Below are positions 53,201 through 61,453 of a stretch of DNA of 64,000 nucleotides, one piece after another. The DNA is taken from NCBI GenBank assembly GCA_905234605.1, contig CAJOIE010000002.1, positions 62,001 through 126,000 of the forward strand. Direction: 5' to 3'. The position numbers and the translations under genes are program-made. The DNA is from an uncultured Bacteroidaceae bacterium. GTDB taxonomy: Bacteria; Bacteroidota; Bacteroidia; Bacteroidales; Bacteroidaceae. Under the pieces are notes generated by a model. That model was given only the letters and a program-made list of their open reading frames with translations. It was not told where the DNA came from and made no database searches. How positions within the stretch are numbered: the first letter of the stretch is position 1; every line of letters begins with the position of its first letter.

Positions 53201-56200
53201 CCAAACGCTCGTCGGCCTTCTCGGATGAAATAGTCATCACAAGGGTGGCGTCGTTGATAGCTGCCACAGGGTTCTCAACCTGGAAGTCGGTGCGTGAGTA
53301 CTCGGCAATGGCCGAAGGGCCGAAGCCATCAGCCAGAGCCACGGCACGCAGGGTCTGGTTGCGCAGGAAGTCGACAGGAGCCTCATAGAGCGTGCGAGGC
53401 GAGGTCGGGTCGCTTGGGTCGGAGCCGTCGGTGGTGTAGTATATATGTGCACCTGCGGTGGCCGATGTCATGGCAACGGTGAAGTTGTCGTATGCCAGCA
53501 CAGGAGTCTCACACGGTATATTGTCGAGGTCGTGCAGACTGGCGAACTCATTCCAGTATTGGGCAGCCTGATAGGCATTGGCAGCCTCTTCAGGCACATA
53601 GAGGTTAACACTGGCTGCCGTGGGGAAGGCTGTGCCGCCGGTCATGGCAGGCGGTGTGGTGGGGTTGGCATAGACAGCCGTCAGTGCCGTGCAGCCGCTG
53701 AAGGCGTCCTGCCCTATCTCTGCCAGTGAGGCCGGCAAGGTGAGCGTGGGCAGAGCCGTGAGGCCGGCAAAGGCATTCGTGCCTATTGATGTTAGCGTGG
53801 AGGGCATCACTATCGACACTATACCAAAGCAGCCGCTGAATGCATTGTTGCCTATGCTGGTCACGCCATCGGGCAGCTGCAGTGCCAGCAAACCGCTGCA
53901 ATCATTGAAGGCACTGGCACCGATGCTGCGCACACGGGCTCCAAAGGTCAGATTGCGCAAGTCGGTCTGTCCGTAGAGCCATGAGCCGACATTCTCAGCG
54001 TTGAGCGTTGCCGTGGTGATGTGTGCCCCGGCGAAGGCCACCCCTCCCATGTTCAAACGGCGACGCTGTATGTTGACGCTGACCAGCTGGTTGTTGCCAT
54101 AGAAGGCCGAAGCACCTACAGTGAGCAAGCCAGGACGCACGACGGCTTCGCCTATCATTATATTATATATGCGGCCAAGGTCCTCGCCATTGGATACACT
54201 GCCATCCTTGCTGTAGCTCACAGTGATGGTGTGAGAGCCGGCAGTGGTGAGGGTGCCGACGTAAGTATCGCTTGCAGAACCTGCCACGCGAACCACCTGC
54301 GTGCCGTCGAGCTGTATGGTAAGCCAGTCGCAGCCGCCCTCCGAGCTGACATAGTAATCGAACTGTATGCCTGCACCTGCTACAGCATCGAAGGTGTAGA
54401 CATGGTTTGATGTAGAGTTATGGCTGTGGTTGTCGCTCTCCCAGTCTTCAAGCCTGAGTGTCGAGGCCTCACTGACCTCCTCGTTGTCGAGAGGCGAGGA
54501 AGTCATCACTATGGCTTGCAGGCCTGTTGTGTTGAAGGCATTAGAGGCGATAGACGACACATTCCCTGGTATGGTCAGTGTGCCCGTGAGCGAGTGTGTA
54601 TCGCGGAAGGCACTCTCGCCTATCTCGGTCAGGTTGGAACCCAGCGTCAGGCCTGTGATGGCGGAGCCATTGAAGGCATTGGCAGCCACGGAGCTCACGA
54701 TGCATGTATGCCCGCCATGCTCTATGGTGGCGGGAATGACAATGGCACCGCTGTAGCCATTGTCGTCGCGGGCAGCAACCACGCTGACGATATTGTCGGT
54801 GGTGTAGTCGCGCAGCTTATAGTAGAGACCCTCGTGTTCGAATGCATAGTCGAGATCTCTTATCTCAATCCCCCACACATCGGAGTCGAAGTGGCCATCC
54901 ATCGTAGCTACGGCACGCACTGCCGTGTTGCGTTCCAGCAGGAACGGTGCCTCATAGCGGATGCGTGTCTCCGACGTGGTGGGGTCGGTGCCGTCAAGGG
55001 TGTAGTAGAACACAGAACCGCTACCCTCCTCATAGTTGGCTCCCACGGTGATGGTGCGTGTCGCCCCGTCCCAGTCTATCTGTGGCGCGTCAAGGCGGTA
55101 GGCCGAGTACAAGTCAATGTCTAAGCGGTCGGCGTTCTGCCAGTCGTCGCGGAAGGCATAGACACGCATCATGCCCGGACGTGTCGGATGGAGAGGCTCT
55201 GTGTAGAGCGTGCAGTTCTGCTCCACCTCCCCGCGTGTGTAGTATGTGGCAGGCCAGTCGCCGCTGTTCGTCGTCATGGAGTAGTAGATGACGGCATCGG
55301 CTATGGTCTCCTTAGGCTTGCTCACGGTGAGCGTCACGCTGAGGTCATCGCCGATGACATGCTCTGGCGTTGCAACCTTGAAGTCGGCGGCTGTCGGATG
55401 GTTGTATGTTGCCACGGGTGAGGCCGAGAAGCCATCGGCAAGAGCTATGGCCTTGATGGTCACGTTGCCCGTCAGGTCGATGTGGTCATTGTAGAGAGTG
55501 CTCTCTGCTGTGGGCACAGAACCGTCCATGGTGTAGCGGAAGGAGGCACCCTCAGTGGTTGATGCGAGGGTCAGAGTGTAGTCGCTGTAGCTGAAGGTGG
55601 GCTGTGCGGCAGGCATGTTGTCCGCAGCCACTATACTGCTGAAGTTCTGCCAAAAGGTTGCAGTCTGATAGGTTTCCACAGCCTCTTCGGGTACATGCAA
55701 GGTGGCTCGCGACATCATGTCGCTGAAGGGGTTGTAGCCGCCGTAGAAGGAGGCCGGCGTGGTGCCAAGGGCATAAATGTCGTTGAGCACAGGGCACGAC
55801 GTGAAGGCATATTCACCAATAAACTCGAGCGCAGCGGGCAGGGTGATGCTTTGCAGCTTAGTGCAATTATGGAAGGCGTAGCGCTCTATGCGTGTGATGG
55901 TCGATGGCAGCGTCACGGATACGAGCTCATAGCAGCTTTCGAAGGCCTGAGCTGATATTGATGTCACACCCTCAGGTATGACTATCGAGGTCAGGCGCGG
56001 ACAGTTGTAGAAAGGAAAGTTGCCCATGGATGTCACCGTGGCCGGTATCTGCACCGAGCGCAGTTGGTCGCACGTGTAGAACAGCTCCGCGCTGATAGTG
56101 GTCAGCCCTGAGGGCAGCACCACATCGGTGAGAGCATCGCAGTCGCGGAAGGCAGCCTGACCGATGGTTGTCAGCGATGCAGACAGTGACATGGAAGCCA

Positions 56201-59200
56201 TCGACGTGCAGCTCTGGAAGCACCTGTCGCCTATGCTGACAACACCGTCCGGCAGCGTGAGCGTGGTCAGCTGGAAACAGCCAGAGAAGGCCCAATCGCC
56301 TATGCTTTCCAGCCCTTCGTGGAAGGTGACAGTCTCCAGCTGATGGCAGTCCTCGAATGCTCTGTCCTCGATGGTCTTCACGCTGGCAGGAATGTCAATG
56401 CTTGCGAAGTTCTGACAGCCTGCAAATGCCTCGCTGCCAATGGTGGTGATTGTGTTGGGCAGGGTGACGGTGCCCAGCGCGTCGCAGTCGTAGAAAGCAC
56501 TATTGCCGATGCGCACCACGGTATACTCCACACCGTCGCGTGTCACGGTGGCAGGGATGGTGATGTCGCCACTGTACTTGCTGGGGTTGGAGGTCAGCTC
56601 AAGCACATTGCCAAGCATGCCGTCGGGTATGCGATAATAGATGTCGTCGGCAATGAATGTGGAGTTGATTGAGGTGATGTTGTTCTGCCGCTCGTCGGAG
56701 GGAAAGTGCTCAGGCCGCTCGGCCACGGCACGGATGAGCAGGTTACGGTTTATGACGAAGGCGTCGGTATACTCCATGCGCGTCTCCGATGTGAGCGGGT
56801 CGGTGCCGTCGATGGTGTAGTAGACGGTGGCCTCGGCATCCTCGTGAGCGATGGTCACGGTGCCCGTCTCGTCGTCGAAGTCTATCGTCGGCTGAGCCAG
56901 GTGGTAGTCGGTGTAGAGGTCGACGTTGCGACGGTCGGACATAATCCAGTTGTCGCGTATGGCGTAGGCAATCATAATGCCCGGATGTGTCGGGCGGAAA
57001 GGCTCGGTGTAGAGCTTATAGTTCTGCTTCACCCAGTCTATATCGCCATCTAAATAGTTTGGCCAATAGCTGCTTGCACTCATGGCGTAGTAGATGGCTG
57101 CATCTGCCACGGTTTCCTTGGGCGTGGCCACGCTCAGAGTGACGGTCAGGTCGTCGGCTACGCTTACCTCTGGCGTTGCCACCTTATAACTATTATAGGT
57201 ATAGGTGCCCACGGGCGACTGTGCAAAGCCCTCGGCCACGGCGATGGCACGCACGGTGCCGTTGGCCACGAAGTCTATCGGGCCTGTGTAGCGCGTGCTC
57301 TCCGTGGTGACCTCTGCCTCAGGGTCGGTGGTGTAGTAGATGGTGGCGTCGGGAGTAGTTGTGCTGATGGCGAGCATGTAGTCGTTAAGCACAAACGTGG
57401 GCTGTGCTGCCGGCACGTCGGATATCGCCTGTATGTTGAAGCCCTGCCAGACGGCAGCAGCACCGTAGGCCTCAATGGATGCCTCAGGCACATAGAGGTT
57501 CTTCGACGACGGTGTGTTGTAGAATGGGTTGTAGCTGGCTGATGTGGAGGGCGGTGTCTCGGCATAGCAGTACACATCCGTCAGGCGCGTGCAGTTGCTG
57601 AAGGCGTTGCCATCGACAGTGGTCACGCTGGCGGGGATGGTGATGCTGGCCAGCATGGGGTCGCTGTTGAAGGCGTTGTCGCCGATGAATGTCAAGGTGC
57701 CGGGCAGCGACACGCTCACGAGAGCCGAGCTGTTGCACAGTCCCTCGGGCGGGATGGATGTGATGCCCTCGGGCAGGGTTACCGAGCCGAGCGAGCGTCC
57801 GTAGGCGAGGAAGCCGCGCTTCAAGGTGCGCACACTGGTCGGGATGGTCACCTCCTGTAGGGCATAGAGGCTCGACATGGCCCACTCGCCTATCTCGGTC
57901 AACGTCTCGGGCAGGGTGATGCTGCGCAGCGAGATGCAGAGGTCGACGAAGTTGTCGGGCAGGCGCGTGAGGGAAGGCGGCACGGTGAGTTCCTGCAGAG
58001 CCGTACAGTTGTAGAACGTATGGTTGCCCACCTCGGCGAGACCGTCGGGCAGGTTGATGTGCTGCAGGCTCTGACTGTAGCTGAAGGCGTAGCTGCCTAT
58101 GCTGGTCACTGTAGACGGCAGCTGCACATTGACCAAGGATGTGTTGTAGAAGGCATAATTGCCAATACGCCGGAGACCTTCGTGCAGAGTGATGCTGCTC
58201 AGGTTGTAGCACTCATAGAAAGCATTGGCCTCTATCTCCTCCACGCTCGCGGGAATGTCTATGCTGGCCAGGTTGTCCACATAAAGGAAAGCCTCACCAC
58301 CAATGCTGGTTACGGTGCCCGGGATAGTCACCGTGCCGAGTGCGTCGCAGTCGTAGAAGGCTCGATAGCCTATGCGCACCACGGTGTAGTCCACACCGCC
58401 GTAGGTGATGGTGGCTGGTATGTTGATGTCGCCTGAGTATGTCTTGCCACCCGTCAGCTCAACCACGTTGCCCGACGAGTAGTCCACCTTGCGGTAGAGA
58501 TAGCCGTCCACGTTCATCGTGGAGTGCACGTCTGTTATGGTGTGCTCGCTCACGGTCGAGGGGAAGTGTGCCTCACGCTCTGCCACGGCGCGCACTTGCA
58601 GGTTGCGGTCGGGAACGACAGTCTCGCCGTCGTAGAGCACACGCGTCTCGGAGTCGCACGGGTCGGAGCCGTCGAGGGTGTAGTAGATGGCCACCGCGCC
58701 GTCGTTGTGACTGAATGTGAGGTTTGTGCCGTCCCAGTTGATGACGGGAGCATCGAGACGGTAGTTGCTGTAGGCATTGAAGCTCACGCAGGTTGCTCGC
58801 AGCCAGCCGTCGCGCAGGGCGTAGACTCGCAGGTAGGCCGGTCCCTCGGGACGGAAGGGCTCTGTGTAGAGCGCGCCTGCCTCGCGTATCTGCTCCTCCG
58901 TGGTGAGCTCGTCGGGCCATGAGCCGTCGTAGCGGATGTCATAGTAGACCTCGGCCACAGCCAAGCGCTCGTCGGGGTGTTCCACGGCGATGCTCACATA
59001 GAGTGTGGCGGGGTCAATGCTCACCTGTGGCGTTGCCACCTGGAAGTCCTGCTTGTCGAACACGCTCACGCCACTGGCCGCCATGCCCGTCTTCACAGCC
59101 ACGGCACGCACGGTGCCGTTGGCCACAAAGTCGATGGGTCCTGTGTAGAGACGCGTGCCTGCATCGCTGTCACCACCATCCTCACTGCCGCCACCTTCGC

Positions 59201-61418
59201 CTGCATCGGGCAGCACACTGGGCACCACTGGTTCGGAGCCGTCGGTGGTGTAGTAGATGAATGCATCCTCGGTGAGGGTGGAGATGGCAAGGGTGAAGTT
59301 GCTGTAGCTGAAGGTGGGCTGTGCAGCAGGCATCATCTCCAGCTGCTCTATGCGGCGGAACTCCTCCCAATAGTGTGTCTCGCGATAGCTGCTGACGGCC
59401 TCGGCCGGCACGTAGAGCGTTGCCCGCGTGAGGAAGGCTGCAAAGGGGTTGCCACCGGTGATGTCGGCAGGCGTCGGGTTGAGGGAGTATATCTGCGCGA
59501 AGCTGTCGCCTCCAAAGGCGTCGGGGGCTATGCTCTGCACACGCTCAGGCAGCGTTATCACCGTGAGCGCGCCGCAGTCGGTCAGGGCATTGCTGCCGAT
59601 AGTGGTCAGCGTCGACGGCAGCACCACCGATGTCAGAGCCGAGCAGCCACGCAGGGCCTCCTCCGGAAGTTCCTCTATGCCCTCGGGTAGCACCACCGAC
59701 GGTAGCATGCTACAACCATAGAATGTACGCGCGCCTATACGCGTGAGGGATGCCGGCAGCTCCACGCTGACGAGATGCGAGCACTCGCGCAGGGCATCGG
59801 CGTCCAGTGCGGCGATGCCTTCGGGCACCGTGAGGCTCGAGAGTCCCGTGCAGCCGCTGAAGGTGCCGGCAGGAATGGTGCTCAGGCTTGCCGGCAGGCC
59901 GGCGCTGGCCAGACTGGTGCAATTGGCAAAGACAGATATGCCCATCTCTGTCACCGACGGAGGCACGATGGCTGTGGTCAGTGACGTGCAACCCTCGAAC
60001 ACGCGGTCGCCGAGGCTTTCCACACTGTTGCCAAGGGTCAGTTCGTGCAGCTGTAGGCAGTTCTGGAACGCCTCATCATCCATACGGTGTGCACCCACGA
60101 CGGCCGTGGTGAGCCTCTCGCAGGCGGCGAATGCACCGCTGCTCACGGTTTCCACTGCACCGGTTATCTCCACGCTACGCAGCGAGCTGTTGCCCTGAAA
60201 ATAGCGTGGCACCTCGGTGCAGCCAATGCTGAGTTGCTCTATCTGGGTGTTGGCAAACGGGGTGCCCTGTATGGCCATCTGCTTCCGCAGCATGGAGAGA
60301 CTGTGTAGGGCGGGACACGAGCCGAAGCTGTTGTTCTCAAGGACGAGAGTGGTGCTTGGTGCACTGTGGGTGACCACTATGTTGCTGATGGTGCCCGTGT
60401 CGGTGCCGCTGTCCACAGAGCCGTCCTTACGGTAGCTCACACGCAGATAGGAGGCATTGGTGGAGCACGTGTAGTCAATGTGTCCGCTCTTGCCTGTCCC
60501 CGACTCACTCAGTATATTTGTGCCACCGACATTGACTGTGAGCACGTCGCAGCTGCCCTCGGAGTCCACGGTCCAGTCGAAGGAGATGATGTCGCCTTCA
60601 GCGGCCGTAATATCGTAGGTGTGCTCCGACGTGGTGCCGTGGTTGCCCTGGTTGGTGCTTGCCCAGTCGTCGTAGTAGTCGGGGGCTGGCACCTCGGGGT
60701 GGTAGCCGGCAGGTGCTGCCTGGAAGGTGACGCTGCTGTAGCCTGTGGCATAGAAGGCATTGCCATATATGCTGTTCACCGTGTAGGGCACCGTGAGCTG
60801 CCCCGTGAGACCGGAGCAGCCGGAGAAGGCCTGACTGCCTATGGTGACGAGTCCGTCGGGCAGGGCTATGGCTGTCAGTGACGTGCAGCCCTCGAAGGCT
60901 GCCGTGCCTATCGCTGTGAGAGTGGCCGGCAGCGATATGGTGGCGAGGCTGGTGCAGCCTTGGAAGGCGTTGCTGCCTATTGCCGTGATGCCGTCGCCCA
61001 GCGTCACCCTCGTGAGGCTCACACAATCGCGGAAGGCACTGCTGCCGATGGATTGCAGCGTGGAGGGCAGCGTCACCGACGTGATGCCTGCATGCCCCGT
61101 GCAGACGTTGTCGCCTATGGCACGCACGGTGTACTCCACGCCTTGCTTGGTGAAGGTGGCCGGCACGACGATGGCTGTCATGTCGGCGTCGATGCCTACG
61201 CCTGCCACGAGGCGCACATCGGTCGACCCCTCGGCAAGACGCTGGTAGTAGAGGCCCTCATTGTAGAAGTCGTAGTCCTGTGCGCTGGCCGTGAGCACGC
61301 CGCCGCAGAGCATGGCGACGACAGTCAGCATGCGACCTCCGCGCTTGCACCATGCCGCGCGTGAGATGATGGAGGATATGATATTGCTTTTCATCTTGTC
61401 GTAGATATCGTGGTTCAT
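47247..61418 (-). CDS. giant BspA-type leucine-rich-repeat / chitobiase-C-domain surface protein
   Basis: This encodes 4723 residues in one uninterrupted frame, about 500 kDa. After a signal peptide ending near GGVLTASAQ, five super-units begin at about residues 55, 970, 1590, 2200 and 3070. Each opens with a strand pair of the type YSGDINIPATITYGGVDYTV, followed by LRR_5/TpLRR repeats (IGSNAFQGCTSL type) and a linker ending in VPEEAVETYQ-like sequence. In the first four units, chitobiase C-domain modules with the IYYTLDGSDP motif follow. Units 1 and 4 also contain a jelly-roll-like domain (about 253-352 and 2323-2427, DWTVDSEGSCDVLTVNVGG). About ten more chitobiase-C modules lie in tandem at 3505-4300. 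The C-terminus (RRGVYDVSGRKMADDES, then GVFIVNGEKRIVH) resembles a type IX sorting tail. It is probably a surface adhesin or glycan-binding fibre. Confidence 0.9.
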   Translation of the reverse strand: MNHDIYDKMKSNIISSIISRAAWCKRGGRMLTVVAMLCGGVLTASAQDYDFYNEGLYYQRLAEGSTDVRLVAGVGIDADMTAIVVPATFTKQGVEYTVRAIGDNVCTGHAGITSVTLPSTLQSIGSSAFRDCVSLTRVTLGDGITAIGSNAFQGCTSLATISLPATLTAIGTAAFEGCTSLTAIALPDGLVTIGSQAFSGCSGLTGQLTVPYTVNSIYGNAFYATGYSSVTFQAAPAGYHPEVPAPDYYDDWASTNQGNHGTTSEHTYDITAAEGDIISFDWTVDSEGSCDVLTVNVGGTNILSESGTGKSGHIDYTCSTNASYLRVSYRKDGSVDSGTDTGTISNIVVTHSAPSTTLVLENNSFGSCPALHSLSMLRKQMAIQGTPFANTQIEQLSIGCTEVPRYFQGNSSLRSVEITGAVETVSSGAFAACERLTTAVVGAHRMDDEAFQNCLQLHELTLGNSVESLGDRVFEGCTSLTTAIVPPSVTEMGISVFANCTSLASAGLPASLSTIPAGTFSGCTGLSSLTVPEGIAALDADALRECSHLVSVELPASLTRIGARTFYGCSMLPSVVLPEGIEELPEEALRGCSALTSVVLPSTLTTIGSNALTDCGALTVITLPERVQSIAPDAFGGDSFAQIYSLNPTPADITGGNPFAAFLTRATLYVPAEAVSSYRETHYWEEFRRIEQLEMMPAAQPTFSYSNFTLAISTLTEDAFIYYTTDGSEPVVPSVLPDAGEGGGSEDGGDSDAGTRLYTGPIDFVANGTVRAVAVKTGMAASGVSVFDKQDFQVATPQVSIDPATLYVSIAVEHPDERLAVAEVYYDIRYDGSWPDELTTEEQIREAGALYTEPFRPEGPAYLRVYALRDGWLRATCVSFNAYSNYRLDAPVINWDGTNLTFSHNDGAVAIYYTLDGSDPCDSETRVLYDGETVVPDRNLQVRAVAEREAHFPSTVSEHTITDVHSTMNVDGYLYRKVDYSSGNVVELTGGKTYSGDINIPATITYGGVDYTVVRIGYRAFYDCDALGTVTIPGTVTSIGGEAFLYVDNLASIDIPASVEEIEANAFYECYNLSSITLHEGLRRIGNYAFYNTSLVNVQLPSTVTSIGSYAFSYSQSLQHINLPDGLAEVGNHTFYNCTALQELTVPPSLTRLPDNFVDLCISLRSITLPETLTEIGEWAMSSLYALQEVTIPTSVRTLKRGFLAYGRSLGSVTLPEGITSIPPEGLCNSSALVSVSLPGTLTFIGDNAFNSDPMLASITIPASVTTVDGNAFSNCTRLTDVYCYAETPPSTSASYNPFYNTPSSKNLYVPEASIEAYGAAAVWQGFNIQAISDVPAAQPTFVLNDYMLAISTTTPDATIYYTTDPEAEVTTESTRYTGPIDFVANGTVRAIAVAEGFAQSPVGTYTYNSYKVATPEVSVADDLTVTLSVATPKETVADAAIYYAMSASSYWPNYLDGDIDWVKQNYKLYTEPFRPTHPGIMIAYAIRDNWIMSDRRNVDLYTDYHLAQPTIDFDDETGTVTIAHEDAEATVYYTIDGTDPLTSETRMEYTDAFVINRNLLIRAVAERPEHFPSDERQNNITSINSTFIADDIYYRIPDGMLGNVLELTSNPSKYSGDITIPATVTRDGVEYTVVRIGNSAFYDCDALGTVTLPNTITTIGSEAFAGCQNFASIDIPASVKTIEDRAFEDCHQLETVTFHEGLESIGDWAFSGCFQLTTLTLPDGVVSIGDRCFQSCTSMASMSLSASLTTIGQAAFRDCDALTDVVLPSGLTTISAELFYTCDQLRSVQIPATVTSMGNFPFYNCPRLTSIVIPEGVTSISAQAFESCYELVSVTLPSTITRIERYAFHNCTKLQSITLPAALEFIGEYAFTSCPVLNDIYALGTTPASFYGGYNPFSDMMSRATLHVPEEAVETYQTATFWQNFSSIVAADNMPAAQPTFSYSDYTLTLASTTEGASFRYTMDGSVPTAESTLYNDHIDLTGNVTIKAIALADGFSASPVATYNHPTAADFKVATPEHVIGDDLSVTLTVSKPKETIADAVIYYSMTTNSGDWPATYYTRGEVEQNCTLYTEPLHPTRPGMMRVYAFRDDWQNADRLDIDLYSAYRLDAPQIDWDGATRTITVGANYEEGSGSVFYYTLDGTDPTTSETRIRYEAPFLLERNTAVRAVATMDGHFDSDVWGIEIRDLDYAFEHEGLYYKLRDYTTDNIVSVVAARDDNGYSGAIVIPATIEHGGHTCIVSSVAANAFNGSAITGLTLGSNLTEIGESAFRDTHSLTGTLTIPGNVSSIASNAFNTTGLQAIVMTSSPLDNEEVSEASTLRLEDWESDNHSHNSTSNHVYTFDAVAGAGIQFDYYVSSEGGCDWLTIQLDGTQVVRVAGSASDTYVGTLTTAGSHTITVSYSKDGSVSNGEDLGRIYNIMIGEAVVRPGLLTVGASAFYGNNQLVSVNIQRRRLNMGGVAFAGAHITTATLNAENVGSWLYGQTDLRNLTFGARVRSIGASAFNDCSGLLALQLPDGVTSIGNNAFSGCFGIVSIVMPSTLTSIGTNAFAGLTALPTLTLPASLAEIGQDAFSGCTALTAVYANPTTPPAMTGGTAFPTAASVNLYVPEEAANAYQAAQYWNEFASLHDLDNIPCETPVLAYDNFTVAMTSATAGAHIYYTTDGSDPSDPTSPRTLYEAPVDFLRNQTLRAVALADGFGPSAIAEYSRTDFQVENPVAAINDATLVMTISSEKADERLANAEYYYSIGGRIGEEGTLYISEASEAELRQYATLYTEPVQLTAPGWVYVVALRDGWIKSEMRQFNFQDDYYLSEPDIYVDENHLVHIGENYPDEDTEVSFRYTLDGSDPTPESTLYEGSFLVTQNHTIRAIAVKPAHFNSDVRSLVMEHYRVATPVVNFDADTYTLTISSDNPYDQDTRYYYTVSYQPTWPEMRADEAWLCENATLYTEPVTLDRPQYICAIAMRDGWIASEQTWNDLWDDYVTAAPSIRYESVNNVTTVYIGENFDIESGTTFRYTLDGSTPTAESTRYEGSFTLPRNLVVKAIAMQPRHFNSAVATQAVTGVYSTFAYKGIYYRYTDNSVAGEVEVTHEGDIKYAGDIVIPQTLEHKGSVCAVVGVGESAFAECPELTSVTLPSAIRYIEARAFSGCSAMTGDWTLPAATTRVGESAFAGTGITSLTIPAATTEIAQSAFDSAPITRLTIEAEPEDTEVGRDDEGNILPHLTVRDYAFNQCWSLGEVVIERRDVSIADYAFSNCDNIEVARVNSRTITRYLADHDHLTTVALGDNVETIGPGAYYSAGALRDITFGSRVRAISGSAFADCNSLQAVVLPESVETMGESVFQYSRNLQSIVMPRQMQSIGSNAFYACERLQSIVVPEGITVLASGIFDDCYCLSSVSLPSTLQRIGERAFNTCRSLQALTLPQALTNIDAEAFTECAALAEIYALPLQAPSLSGNPFSGLTDRVKLYVHESAYDSYSSVPVWMLFNSNMETFTDLPAAQPTFFFSDYALTITTQTPGAVIYYTTDGTDPDPADAYSYDGPVVFDRNMQVRAIAVAEGYSASAIAVYKRTDFKVATPAISITDDLVLTITTEQPVEVPTHIYYVMSEEWWPATYDDEADIVAHGTLYEGPIQLTRPGYVRCVVLRDDWAQSEWSGAEYQVGDRWRRVATPQISFSQITATITCEEEVDAIYYTFAGDVEPTRESTLYTGPFDMARDSYVRAIAVRRGLFDSESRAVWFSAADHTCRQPSFAGAVSRATTDSLVTIATATEDAIIYYTLDGSEPTTQSTVYTEPVKVEHNMVIRAIAVKQDMINSPISQANITWVTLHTPVIAAFDETVYCSITQDKPGSTIYYAIVDGSNVSVEPQTDDWNVYTDAFQMPRKASVVWTYAAMDDYNNSAIAKRTFEPNLNLVCGTPSISRITGTDRVRITTTTADADIYYTIDGDEPTEGSLLYDKEQNYVTVESNVTVRAVAINRHYYNSEVKDFAVTWFKVARPVITTEGIYVTIATTTPEARIYYTLDGTTPTNESTPYDGTFTMTGDATIQAIALRDEFNNSDVATFNYQVSAHSCGTPAFRREGGGIDGNIVAIEATPVAEQTSIYYTIDGSDPLESGILYTEPIVMTHNCTLRAVAVNPGYFNSPEGQMTVDWFRVSPPDFAYEGHVLTITCSTEGDDVVIYYRYLTPEGTAINDPQPYTGPLTLVNNRTVAAYAEKPDFNTSDEVQFSHSDFICTEVTFAYNGRYVTMEANDGSTIYYTLDRSTPNSQSDVYTEPVEITELCTVTAVATKRYFNDAPAATYAVKYLFDGERVSTGEAGHLDEVFEWRGGADDIETLPVTGSVNAADISYIKGMRSLRHLDMTGATIAEGSLPDRAFEGMQLVSYSSPQQSQAISVGEHVFAGCKQLAAIVWNITDNMPAQMLDDVDNDNFLVYVPSRIYAPASYTGNLISGSEAESIVLHDSETGGNFYCPRRFFARSISYTHTYSQATEPSVTMGWETLALPFDVASITHATNGAMKPFAADADVTEFRPFWLYELAETGFVRAAEIEAYKPYIISMPNNAKYADHFNLAGEVTFAGAADGVWVEADQADATTKGSITFLPTMMQVPQAANILALNVDKALHPEEADMPELTGSAFVAGLRDVHPFQAYALAEANAPSMVMLSDMLTREATAVRDVEMRMLLDFGARRGVYDVSGRKMADDESFFSTHPNAKGVFIVNGEKRIVH

Positions 61419-61453
61419 GATGGGGTTCGGCTTAGGTGGCGGCCTTTGCGGCG

